DNA of 13,017 bases from an uncultured Planctomycetaceae bacterium (GTDB taxonomy: Bacteria; Planctomycetota; Phycisphaerae; UBA1845; UTPLA1), in contig CALLKH010000492.1 in NCBI GenBank assembly GCA_938008425.1, positions 1 through 13,017 on the forward strand, given 5' to 3'. Below the pieces are notes generated by a model that saw only the letters and a list, made by a program, of their open reading frames with translations, did no database searches and was not told where the DNA came from. Positions 1 through 5,778 of this stretch are shown piece by piece (the stretch's first letter is position 1; each line of letters begins with the position of its first letter). Made by a program: the position numbers and the translations under genes.

Positions 1-402
1 AATGTAGCGATCGACGTAGTGCTCGATCGTGAGGTGCCGGTCCGACTCCGACGGCACGCCCCAGTCGATCAGGAAGACGTCGAACCCGGCCAGAAGGAAC
101 TGCTGCACCACGCTCTTGTGCGGGAGCAGGTCGAGAATGTACGGCCGGTTGACCAGCGCGAAGCACAGGATGATCGGCGTGCGATATTTCTTCGGCACGT
201 CGGATTCGTAATGCAGGACCTTGAGCTTGTCCTCCTGGTAGATGACTTCGCTCGGCGAGGCGCCGACTTTGACGCGCTGGGCGATCTCGAACACCTTCGG
301 CATTGCCATGAGCCGCTGGCGGAGGCCCTCGGCGTCGGGCATGAAGATGTTCATGTTCTGCGGCATCATGGCCGCGAAGGGATTCGTAAATGTCGTACTC
401 AT
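1..402 (-). CDS. phaC: Class III poly(3-hydroxyalkanoate) synthase PhaC, N-terminal part only
   Basis: This is the start of a PHA synthase, which polymerises (R)-3-hydroxyacyl-CoA into storage polyester at the granule surface, normally as a complex with PhaE. The 134 codons present read without a stop to the left edge, so the 3' part is outside the window. The protein begins MSTTFTNPFAAMMPQN. The family blocks seen are an ALVNRPYILDL segment and, further on, GFDVFLIDWGVPSESDR, both typical of class III PhaC of the alpha/beta-hydrolase fold. The catalytic Cys, Asp and His lie beyond the edge, so activity cannot be judged. The start at 402 has a TGGAG Shine-Dalgarno about 11 bases upstream and lies 33 bases after the PhaE-like stop, consistent with an operon. 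Class III rather than class I is inferred from sequence style and the PhaE neighbour. Confidence 0.9.
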   Translation of the reverse strand, partial: MSTTFTNPFAAMMPQNMNIFMPDAEGLRQRLMAMPKVFEIAQRVKVGASPSEVIYQEDKLKVLHYESDVPKKYRTPIILCFALVNRPYILDLLPHKSVVQQFLLAGFDVFLIDWGVPSESDRHLTIEHYVDRYI

Positions 403-435
403 GATTGTCGGCTCCAGGCCGGTTGGTTCATCCGG

Positions 436-936
436 TTACTTTTTGGTTCTACCCGCGCTCTTCGGCTTCTTGCGAGCGGCCGTCACGGAGGGACGCTTCG
501 TCGGGCTCGCCTTGACGGCGCGTCCGCTCCGCTTCGACTCTTCCACCGCTGCGACTTTGTCTTCAATGGCCTCAAGGCGCTTGAGGACCCGGTTCTCGAT
601 GCCGCGCATCAGGCTGGCGATGTCGTCCACGTCGCCGCGTACCGGCGCCTGAATGCCGCGCTGCGCCTTCACGAGAAAATCATCGAACATCTGCTTGATC
701 TGGATCGACTGATCCATCGACTGTTTGACCGCCGAGAGAAACTGCTCGGAGCGCATGAACTCCTCGGCGTACTTGGCCATCGTGTCGAAGAAGATGCGCT
801 GCATCTGCTTCGCGCCTTCGTTGAACGCGGGCGCCGCGCCGGCGGCCGTGTTCTGGTTCCCGTCGACGCCGACGCGCGACATGAACTCGTTCCAGAAGCT
901 GCCGAAGGGATCCGCGGCCTGTCGTTGATCCGTCAT
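436..936 (-). CDS. phaE: PhaE-like subunit of class III PHA synthase (short form)
   Basis: A 166-residue protein directly upstream of phaC, probably the non-catalytic PhaE partner that activates the class III synthase. The N-terminus (MTDQRQAADPFGSFWNEFMSR) has the Phe/Trp-rich start often seen in PhaE. A helical middle follows, then a segment around residues 125-145 (MRGIENRVLKRLEAIEDK) that looks coiled-coil, and a basic tail of AARKKPKSAGRTKK type. It is about half the length of classic PhaE (roughly 350 residues). The start at 936 is preferred over an in-frame ATG at 1008 because a GAGGAA Shine-Dalgarno sits 7 bases upstream. The basic tail resembles the one on PhaR in this window. The call leans on position next to phaC as much as on sequence; a phasin-like granule protein is the alternative. 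Confidence 0.72.
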   Translation of the reverse strand: MTDQRQAADPFGSFWNEFMSRVGVDGNQNTAAGAAPAFNEGAKQMQRIFFDTMAKYAEEFMRSEQFLSAVKQSMDQSIQIKQMFDDFLVKAQRGIQAPVRGDVDDIASLMRGIENRVLKRLEAIEDKVAAVEESKRSGRAVKASPTKRPSVTAARKKPKSAGRTKK

Positions 937-959
937 GGGTCGGTTCCTCAATACCGGGT

Positions 960-980
960 TTGCGGGACTCAAAGCCGCAA
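960..980. repeat. Small inverted repeat in the phaE leader
   Basis: TTGCGG and CCGCAA are separated by 9 bases, 24 bases upstream of the phaE start codon. It could be an operator-like dyad (it has the TGC/GCA ends of PhaR-type sites) or a leader hairpin. No convincing -10/-35 pair for phaE was found around it. Confidence 0.25.
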
Positions 981-1013
981 GCCTCGGGCCTTTTCGAATC
1001 CGGGTCAAGCGAA

Positions 1014-1052
1014 AGAGGCCACGGGTGCGACTCTCTCGCGCCCGTGGCCTCT
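1014..1052 (-). terminator. Strong hairpin between phasin and phaE genes
   Basis: A perfect 12-base-pair stem (AGAGGCCACGGG against CCCGTGGCCTCT) continues inward through a wobble and a GCGA/TCGC stem, leaving a 5-base loop. In the phasin direction only a short TTT follows, so it is a hairpin with a weak U-tract. It lies about 170 bases after the phasin stop and 78 bases before the phaE start. It probably ends or attenuates phasin transcription so that phasin and synthase are made in different amounts; mRNA 3'-end stabilisation is an alternative. Confidence 0.5.
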
Positions 1053-1222
1053 GGGGATGTCACACCGGCATGGGGGTGATGGGAAAATCAGTGTGCCGCA
1101 TGGTGGAACAGGGTGCTCGGGTCAATGGGTCTGCGGCAACGGTGTCAAGCAAACATGCCGGTGGCTCAAGTCCGATTCGACCTTCGGGCCGCACGAGTCG
1201 GCCTCGGTTTTCGAAGGCCGAT

Positions 1223-1696
1223 TTACTTCGTCTTCTTGGCGCCGGTCTCGATCGTCTTGCTCACGAACTCGGAGACGTTCTCGATGGTGGCCGTGGTGGT
1301 CTTGGTGAACATGTCGACGTTGGTCTTCATCATGTCGAACATGGTGGACCACATGTCGCGGGTCTGGGCGAACAGGTCCTTGTCGGCCTTCATGGTCTCG
1401 CAGGACTTCTTGATCATGTTCATGCCGTTCTTGCAGGTCTCGTCGAAGTTCTTCTGGGTCTGCTCGGCGTTCTTGCGAACCATGTTGATGGTGTCGTTGG
1501 CGATCGTCTCAAACTTGCCGCGGGCGTCCTCGGTGCCTTCGCAGCAGTTGAACATGCTGGTGACCGACTTGAGGGTCTCCTGCTGGAACTTCACGCCGTT
1601 GTCGAAAGCGGTTCGGACGTTGTCGTTCATGTTCTTGAACATGTTCTCGGTGCCGTTGGTGTTCACGGTCTTGTTGTCCATCGTCGGGGCTGCCAT
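1223..1696 (-). CDS. phaP: Phasin (PHA granule-associated protein)
   Basis: A 157-residue helical protein without Pro-rich or membrane segments, rich in Met, Lys, Asn and Thr. It has repeated amphipathic stretches such as MFKNMNDNVRTAFDNGVKF near the N-terminus, MWSTMFDMMKTNVDMF later, and a C-terminus of SKTIETGAKKTK. Phasins coat PHA granules and control their size and number. The start at 1696 is chosen because AAGGAG lies 9 bases upstream; the open frame continues upstream, but that stretch is AT-rich promoter DNA. Codons end almost only in C or G (AAC, TTC, ATC, AAG), as in highly expressed genes. The gene is divergent from phaR and followed by a hairpin before phaE and phaC. The family assignment rests on composition, size and context; no diagnostic catalytic motif exists for phasins. 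Confidence 0.7.
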   Translation of the reverse strand: MAAPTMDNKTVNTNGTENMFKNMNDNVRTAFDNGVKFQQETLKSVTSMFNCCEGTEDARGKFETIANDTINMVRKNAEQTQKNFDETCKNGMNMIKKSCETMKADKDLFAQTRDMWSTMFDMMKTNVDMFTKTTTATIENVSEFVSKTIETGAKKTK

Positions 1697-1760
1697 ATTC
1701 GTACTCCTTCTTGAGATTCTGAAATTCCTCTGCTCGGTATTCTTTCCGATTTCTGCTATA

Positions 1761-1789
1761 ACTGTATCGTCGATTTCGGCGATCGGCAA
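1761..1789 (-). promoter_or_regulatory. Candidate promoter of the phasin gene
   Basis: On the minus strand, TTGCCG (1789-1784) and TACAGT (1766-1761) are 17 bases apart, each matching 4 of 6 bases of the sigma-70-type consensus. It gives a leader of about 55-60 bases before the start at 1696. The dyad at 1795-1814 lies immediately upstream of the -35 box. Confidence 0.45.
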
Positions 1790-1794
1790 GAGAA

Positions 1795-1814
1795 TTTTGT
1801 GCGTTTGCACAAAA
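1795..1814. promoter_or_regulatory. Candidate PhaR operator 1 (perfect dyad)
   Basis: A perfect inverted repeat, TTTTGTGC-GTTT-GCACAAAA, lies between the divergent phasin and phaR promoters. Its core is TGC-N4-GCA. PhaR repressors in other bacteria are known to bind TGC/GCA-type dyads in phasin and phaR promoters, so this is the likely site; binding here is inference. The word TTGTGCGTTTGCA (1797-1809) recurs exactly at 1898-1910. Confidence 0.55.
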
Positions 1815-1817
1815 ATC

Positions 1818-1846
1818 TTGAGATCGCCATAAAATGCTGTGATTAT
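1818..1846 (+). promoter_or_regulatory. Candidate promoter of phaR
   Basis: TTGAGA (1818-1823, 5 of 6 matches) is followed after 17 bases by GATTAT (1841-1846, 4 of 6). Transcription would begin near 1853 and place the second operator copy inside the phaR leader. TATAGT at 1853-1858 is a better -10 by itself but has no -35 at proper spacing. Confidence 0.4.
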
Positions 1847-1897
1847 TTAGCTTATAGTCTAGTATTTTCGCGGTATTTTGCAAGACAGCAAGAAAGC

Positions 1898-1910
1898 TTG
1901 TGCGTTTGCA
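1898..1910 (+). promoter_or_regulatory. Candidate PhaR operator 2 (13-base repeat)
   Basis: TTGTGCGTTTGCA is an exact second copy of the core of the dyad at 1795-1814, in the same orientation and 101 bases away. It sits 23 bases before the phaR start codon, downstream of the proposed promoter, where bound repressor could block elongation and give autoregulation. Only the TGC-N4-GCA core is symmetric here. Confidence 0.5.
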
Positions 1911-1932
1911 GCAGGCTTTGAAAGGCTTGATT

Positions 1933-2580
1933 ATGATGGACGCCCCCGGCCGACGGCGATTTGAGATCAAAAAGTACCCCAACCGGCGGTTCTACGACGT
2001 CAGTCGCAGCCGCCACGTCACCCTCACCGACCTCTTCGAACTGGTTCGAACGGGGAACGAAATCTTCGTGACCGACAGCGCCACCGGCGGCGACATCACC
2101 AACGTCGTGCTCGCCCAGATCATCCTCGAGCACGATCCGCCGAAGCTCGACCTCTTCCCGGCGTCGCTCTTGCACCAGGCGATCCAGGCCAATGAGCAGA
2201 TGGTGCGAAAGTTCATCGACCAGTATTTCGCCGGGGCCATGGACGCGTTCATGCAGTCACGCAAGCAGTTTGACGCCTACCTTCAGCGCGTCGGCTTCAG
2301 CCCGCTGACGCCGATGGCCCCGTTCGACTGGGTGCGCATGCTGATTCCCAATGGCGGGGCTCAGGCCGGCGCGGGCACGCCGGCGGAGTCGCCGCAGAAA
2401 TCTGATGGGCCGGCCGACGACCGTCAGGGGAATGAAACCCGGGCCGACGCCGAATCGCTCGATGCCCTGCGCGAACAGATGGCGCTGCTTCGAGCGGAGT
2501 TGAACTCGCTCCGCGCCGACAGCAGGCCGACGCGCGGCCGGCCGCCGAAGAAGAAGGCGGGCCGTTCCAAGAAGCGATAA
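1933..2580 (+). CDS. phaR: PhaR, PHA-responsive transcriptional repressor
   Basis: A 215-residue DNA-binding regulator that represses phasin and its own gene until nascent PHA titrates it away. Residues about 9-70 form the PHB accumulation regulatory N-terminal domain: an IKKYPNRRFYDVS block, then HVTLTDLFELVRTGNEIFV and a DITNVVLAQIILEHD segment, all close to family consensus. A helical region of PHB_acc type follows (LLHQAIQANEQMVRKFIDQ). The last 80 residues are low-complexity, with a short coiled coil (LREQMALLRAELNSLRAD) and a basic AT-hook-like end, RGRPPKKKAGRSKKR. The start at 1933 (or the adjacent ATG at 1936) is preferred to an in-frame GTG at 1900, because AAAGG lies 7 bases upstream and the GTG falls inside the operator repeat. 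It is divergent from the phasin. Confidence 0.9.
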   Translation: MMDAPGRRRFEIKKYPNRRFYDVSRSRHVTLTDLFELVRTGNEIFVTDSATGGDITNVVLAQIILEHDPPKLDLFPASLLHQAIQANEQMVRKFIDQYFAGAMDAFMQSRKQFDAYLQRVGFSPLTPMAPFDWVRMLIPNGGAQAGAGTPAESPQKSDGPADDRQGNETRADAESLDALREQMALLRAELNSLRADSRPTRGRPPKKKAGRSKKR

Positions 2581-2618
2581 GGCGATGTTTGCGCAAGGCG
2601 GTAATCAGGCGAGGCGAT

Positions 2619-2664
2619 GAATCGGTTTTGTCGTGAGTCGGCGAGGTCGCGAGGCGGCCGATTC
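2619..2664 (+). repeat. Weak inverted repeat after phaR
   Basis: GAATCGG (2619-2625) and CCGATTC (2658-2664) could close a stem around a 32-base loop downstream of phaR. The palindrome TTGCGCAA lies at 2589-2596. Neither has a T-run after it, so a terminator role is uncertain. No gene is seen between phaR and the tRNA. Confidence 0.2.
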
Positions 2665-2691
2665 CGGGTTATGCAGCGGTCCATGGCCGTC

Positions 2692-2720
2692 TTGCAGATC
2701 CCCTGCCGGGGGCGTATAAA
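2692..2720 (+). promoter_or_regulatory. Promoter of the tRNA gene
   Basis: TTGCAG (2692-2697) and TATAAA (2715-2720) are exactly 17 bases apart and match the sigma-70-type consensus well (4 and 5 of 6). The predicted start is about 10 bases before the mature tRNA 5' end at 2737. Confidence 0.65.
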
Positions 2721-2736
2721 ATAGGGTTCGAACATC

Positions 2737-2810
2737 GCTGGCGTAGCTCAGTTGGTTAGAGCATGGGATTCATAAACCCAAGGTCACTGGTTCGACTCCA
2801 GTCGCCAGCA
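2737..2810 (+). tRNA. tRNA-Met (anticodon CAT), probably elongator
   Basis: The cloverleaf folds by hand. The acceptor is GCTGGCG with CGCCAGC and discriminator A at 2810; no CCA is encoded. U8-A9 is followed by a D-stem GCTC/GAGC. The anticodon loop is TTCATAA with CAT at 2771-2773. The T-stem is ACTGG/CCAGT with loop TTCGACT. The first pair G1-C72 argues against initiator tRNA, which has an unpaired end. A lysidine-type tRNA-Ile(CAT) cannot be fully excluded. The anticodon stem TGGGA/ACCCA has an A-A mismatch next to the loop. The integrase gene lies 115 bases downstream, which makes this tRNA the likely integration target. Confidence 0.92.
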
Positions 2811-2847
2811 GTTTTGTAAGTCACGCCGAGCGTTTGATTTAACGCAC

Positions 2848-2864
2848 CCTCTGGAGGACAGAGG
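2848..2864 (+). terminator. Small hairpin after the tRNA
   Basis: CCTCTG-GAGGA-CAGAGG forms a 6-base-pair stem 38 bases after the tRNA. It has no T-run. It may end tRNA transcription, or belong to the attachment region between tRNA and integrase. Confidence 0.3.
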
Positions 2865-2885
2865 CGCGGCACCGAGGCCCAAAAA

Positions 2886-2903
2886 ATCCGGTACGATCCG
2901 GTA
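2886..2903 (+). repeat. Tandem ATCCGGTA pair upstream of integrase
   Basis: ATCCGGTA occurs at 2886-2893 and again at 2896-2903, a 10-base period that puts both copies on the same face of the helix. Lying in the presumed attachment region just before the integrase gene, it could be an arm-type integrase or directionality-factor site, or an operator of the integrase gene. Confidence 0.35.
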
Positions 2904-2925
2904 AACGGGTGGCGGAGCACGCATC

Positions 2926-4185
2926 ATGTCCAACTCTAAGCCAGGTAAAATCCCTACATACAGGTTGCACAAGCCGTCCGGTCGAGGCGTCGTCACGATC
3001 GGCGGAAGAGACTTCTACCTCCCAGGCAAACACAACTCAGCGGAGTCGAGAGCCGGCTTCGCGCGGTTGATCGGGGAGCTGAAGGCGGGCGCGATGCCCG
3101 TCGCTGTCGACCTGGATTGCCTCACGATTGTTGAACTCATCGCGAAGTACATCGAGTTCGCCAGGGGCTACTATCGTTCCGCGATCATCACCCACCAAGA
3201 TGGCAGCAAGACGGGCGGCCAGCAAACCAAAGAGTTCAGCGACGTGTGCCGTGCCCTGCGGCCGCTGCGTGTCGACTACGGCCGCAGCCTTGTTGCTGAG
3301 TTCGGGCCCCGGGCATTCATCGCGGTGCGACAGAAGTTCATCGACGACGGGCTCTGTCGCGCGTCGGTTAATGGGCATGCCGGCCGGGTTCGTCGCATGT
3401 TTCGGTGGGGCGTTGAAATGCAGCTTGTCTCACCGGCCGTGTTGACGGGACTCGAAGCGGTGCGCGATCTTAAGCCAGGTCGATGCGACGCCCCAGAAAC
3501 AGAGCCGGTGAGGCCAGTCTCGGCGGAGGTGTTCGAACGCACGCTTGAATTCCTACCACCGACATTGGCCGATGCGCTGCGGATTCAATTCCTGACCGGC
3601 GCCCGATCAGGTGAAATCTGCGTGATGCGTCGATGCGACATCGACACGACCGGACGCATCTGGATCTTTCGGCCGTACACTCACAAGAACGCGTATCGAC
3701 GTCACGATCGACTCATTTTCCTGGGACCCGAAGCCCAAGCCATCATCCAGAAGTACTTCACACCCAATCTCATGGCCCACTTGTTCAGGCCGTGCGACAG
3801 CGAGTCTCAACGGCTCGCAGAAAACCACGCCAAGCGCAAGACACCGATGAATCAGGGCAATCGGCCGGGGAAGGGTAAACGGACTCGGCGTCGGCCACCG
3901 GGCGAGCAATACACTCCTCAAGCGATTGGGCGAGCGGTTCGTCGAGCCTGCGAGCGAGCGTTCCCTGTTCCCGAGGGGCTCAGTGAAGTGGAGGCCCGGC
4001 GGTGGCGCAAAGCGAACTGGTGGCATCCACACACGGTGCGACACGCAGCGGCCGAACGCTTCCGTAAGCAAAGTGGACTCGTCGTGACGGGCATTCTCCT
4101 GGGACACAAGTCATTGGTGACGACAGAGCGGTACGCGAGCCCGGATGTTGCGGCTGCGAGCGAATTGATCGCGAAGATCGGGTAG
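2926..4185 (+). CDS. int: Tyrosine recombinase / phage integrase
   Basis: A 419-residue site-specific recombinase that would integrate and excise the element at the tRNA. The N-terminal part (KIPTYRLHKPSGRGVVTIGGR) resembles the start of planctomycete integrases and precedes a SAM-like core-binding region (about 50-165). The catalytic domain carries R227 in TGARSGE, H369 and R372 in HPHTVRH, H394 in LGHKS and nucleophile Y403 in TTERYAS, so the catalytic set looks complete. A basic insert (about residues 300-325, rich in K/R/P) lies between the first Arg and the His-x-x-Arg box. The start at 2926 has GGAG 8 bases upstream. It is convergent with the DUF1580 gene, 46 bases apart. The enzyme is probably functional; the target is inferred from its position next to the tRNA. 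Confidence 0.93.
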   Translation: MSNSKPGKIPTYRLHKPSGRGVVTIGGRDFYLPGKHNSAESRAGFARLIGELKAGAMPVAVDLDCLTIVELIAKYIEFARGYYRSAIITHQDGSKTGGQQTKEFSDVCRALRPLRVDYGRSLVAEFGPRAFIAVRQKFIDDGLCRASVNGHAGRVRRMFRWGVEMQLVSPAVLTGLEAVRDLKPGRCDAPETEPVRPVSAEVFERTLEFLPPTLADALRIQFLTGARSGEICVMRRCDIDTTGRIWIFRPYTHKNAYRRHDRLIFLGPEAQAIIQKYFTPNLMAHLFRPCDSESQRLAENHAKRKTPMNQGNRPGKGKRTRRRPPGEQYTPQAIGRAVRRACERAFPVPEGLSEVEARRWRKANWWHPHTVRHAAAERFRKQSGLVVTGILLGHKSLVTTERYASPDVAAASELIAKIG

Positions 4186-4199
4186 GTGGGTGAACCCAC
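4186..4199. terminator. Short hairpin between convergent genes
   Basis: GTGGG-TGAA-CCCAC directly follows the integrase stop in the 46-base gap between convergent genes. The stem is short and no T-run follows, so it is at best a weak terminator. Confidence 0.25.
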
Positions 4200-4231
4200 A
4201 AGTTCTTGAGTCAATCGAATCTCAGATCGTA

Positions 4232-4540
4232 TCAGATCCCATGTCGCTGGCAGGCCGACTCCGCGGCCTCGATCTGTCGAAGACTCGGCCTCCGATCGGG
4301 GCGGTGCTTTGGGTCAGGCATTCTTGGCTCGGTCATGGCTTGGCTGAATCGCGCGATCGCTTCGCGCGAGGTGAACACTGAGCCGCCAATCCGGCAGGTC
4401 TCCAAACGGATGCCCTTGCATCCATAGGTGACCCATCGCCAGATGGTCGAAACGTGCAGCCGTTTGCCCGGGTGCCGCGATGGGAGGGTTCGTGCCGCTT
4501 CGGTGAGGGAGATCAGAGTCTCGTTGTTGATGTCGATCAT
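4232..4540 (-). CDS. DUF1580-type small helix-turn-helix protein, excisionase-like
   Basis: A 102-residue protein with one recognisable region, residues about 8-65: ISLTEAARTLPSRHPGKRLH, then STIWRWVTYGCKGIRLE, then GGSVFTSREAIARF. This matches the DUF1580 pattern as I recall it from planctomycetes and has the layout of MerR/Xis-type winged helices that read a short DNA site. The tail (about 66-102) is basic and probably disordered. Its ATG overlaps the stop of the lipoprotein gene as ATGA, so the two are translationally coupled. It is the last gene of the long minus-strand operon and faces the integrase, a position suited to a recombination directionality factor. That role is inference; a transcription regulator is equally possible. 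No independent Shine-Dalgarno is clear. Confidence 0.75.
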   Translation of the reverse strand: MIDINNETLISLTEAARTLPSRHPGKRLHVSTIWRWVTYGCKGIRLETCRIGGSVFTSREAIARFSQAMTEPRMPDPKHRPDRRPSLRQIEAAESACQRHGI

Positions 4541-5778
4541 GGCTTCACCACCGTCACTGTCGTCGGGCCGCCTTTTCGATGGCCCCCGTGTACGATCTCG
4601 CCGTCGCCTGCGTACTCGACTCGCGTCTCCGAGGCCGATTCGTAGAGCTTGAATCGTCCCAGGTTGCGATCGCCCTTGCATCCGGGCGGTCGCTCGGTTG
4701 GCTGGTATCCTTCGTCCGCCGACACAAGGAGCCAGTCGAATGAGACCGTTGTCTGTTTTCGTGCGTGATACCGGGCCCACCGATCGATTGCGGTGTCACC
4801 GACCCATGCACCCACCGGACCGACGACAGGGTTGACGGCGTAGTCATCCGTGACGCCCGGAATGGTGAAAGTCTTTCCGCCGACACAAAGGAGCCGACAG
4901 GGCAGCTTGTAGAACTTGCCCCATTTTGATCGTTGTGCGCTCGTGAGATGTTTCTTGTAGCCCTTGGTCTCCAAGAGCCAGACGAGCGCCGGTCGAATGG
5001 TGTAGGACCAATGGTTGACCGCGGCGGGATCCACGCGCGGGACGCCGTCGTCGTCGAAGCACTCGTCGAGCAGGCGCGGCAGTCCCCATTGGGTTGGATC
5101 CTTCCCGAATCCGCTCAGCGCGATCTGGCGAGCCGATTCCTCTCCGTAGAGTAATTCGCGGATCATCACCATCGATTGAAGGCCGGGACCGATGTTCGTG
5201 GAGGCCATTGCCGTGAATGGCTTTCTGACCATCTGCGGCCGAAGCATCTCGACCTCACACCATCGAAGTGGAATATCGAGTTCAGCGCGGGCGATCGGTG
5301 ACAAGGACGCGGCCCGATATATGGTGGGGATGTGCCACAGGGTCATCTGGTGGTTGAAGTTCTTGAAAGGCAGCGGCCACTCGTCCCGAATTCGTCGAAG
5401 GATCGGCAGCGTCTCGGAACGTCGTGGCCAGTCGCCGTTGAAGGCGTGCCACTGCGCACAGACGTCGACAGTCTGGAGCATCCGTTCAGGAGATTCGGAC
5501 CATTTGGCCACAGGCCAGCGCAGGTAGGACTCGTGCGCGGCCAGGACGTCCTGATAGTGCGGGTGTGACCGCAGCTGCGCGATTCTGTCGGGGGCCGCGG
5601 TCGATGGCGCCGACAATGACGGCTGCGATGTCGCGGACTGAACCAGCGCGACGGCGTCTCGATCGATACAGGCTGAAAGTAATCCCGCGAGACTCAGGGC
5701 CATGAGGATGAGGATGCTCCGCATGGCTTTGTCTCCAAGACGACGGGTGTTTGGCTGTGTCTTACTCATTGCGTTCAT
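4537..5778 (-). CDS. Predicted lipoprotein of unknown function
   Basis: I do not recognise this 413-residue protein. The N-terminus has a short polar, basic stretch, a hydrophobic segment (SILILMALSLAGLL) and a lipobox LSAC, giving lipid attachment at C37, so it should be exported and anchored. After a Ser/Ala/Pro linker comes a Trp-rich globular region (WPVAKWSESPERM, FNGDWPRRSETLP, MTLWHIPTIYRA) and a C-terminal part with GAWVGDTAIDRWARYH. No catalytic signature is seen. The start at 5778 has GGAGGAG 8 bases upstream and overlaps the VRR-NUC stop as ATGA. An in-frame ATG at 5724, also with GGAG, would give a more usual 18-residue signal. It is odd as the only exported protein in a DNA-metabolism operon; a surface, exclusion or host-modifying role is speculation. 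Confidence 0.72.
   Translation of the reverse strand: MNAMSKTQPNTRRLGDKAMRSILILMALSLAGLLSACIDRDAVALVQSATSQPSLSAPSTAAPDRIAQLRSHPHYQDVLAAHESYLRWPVAKWSESPERMLQTVDVCAQWHAFNGDWPRRSETLPILRRIRDEWPLPFKNFNHQMTLWHIPTIYRAASLSPIARAELDIPLRWCEVEMLRPQMVRKPFTAMASTNIGPGLQSMVMIRELLYGEESARQIALSGFGKDPTQWGLPRLLDECFDDDGVPRVDPAAVNHWSYTIRPALVWLLETKGYKKHLTSAQRSKWGKFYKLPCRLLCVGGKTFTIPGVTDDYAVNPVVGPVGAWVGDTAIDRWARYHARKQTTVSFDWLLVSADEGYQPTERPPGCKGDRNLGRFKLYESASETRVEYAGDGEIVHGGHRKGGPTTVTVVKP

Noticed and set aside
937..1008. Upstream start of the PhaE-like protein at 1008
   Set aside because: The extra 24 residues have no Shine-Dalgarno and cross an inverted repeat, while the ATG at 936 has GAGGAA at good spacing.
19..1308. 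Long plus-strand open frame of 429 codons across the PHA genes
   Set aside because: It is antisense to phaC, phaE and the phasin, whose products, Shine-Dalgarno sites and spacing are convincing. The translation is Arg/His/Leu-rich and like no family.
935..1832. Plus-strand open frames opposite the phasin (935-1714 and 1113-1832)
   Set aside because: They are shadows of the strongly C/G-biased phasin codons read in reverse, giving Val/Leu/His or Met/Phe/Ser-rich peptides with no ribosome site.
2737..2810. Initiator tRNA-fMet or tRNA-Ile(CAT)
   Set aside because: G1-C72 is paired, unlike initiators. Ile(CAT) cannot be excluded by eye, but the arms resemble elongator tRNA-Met more closely.
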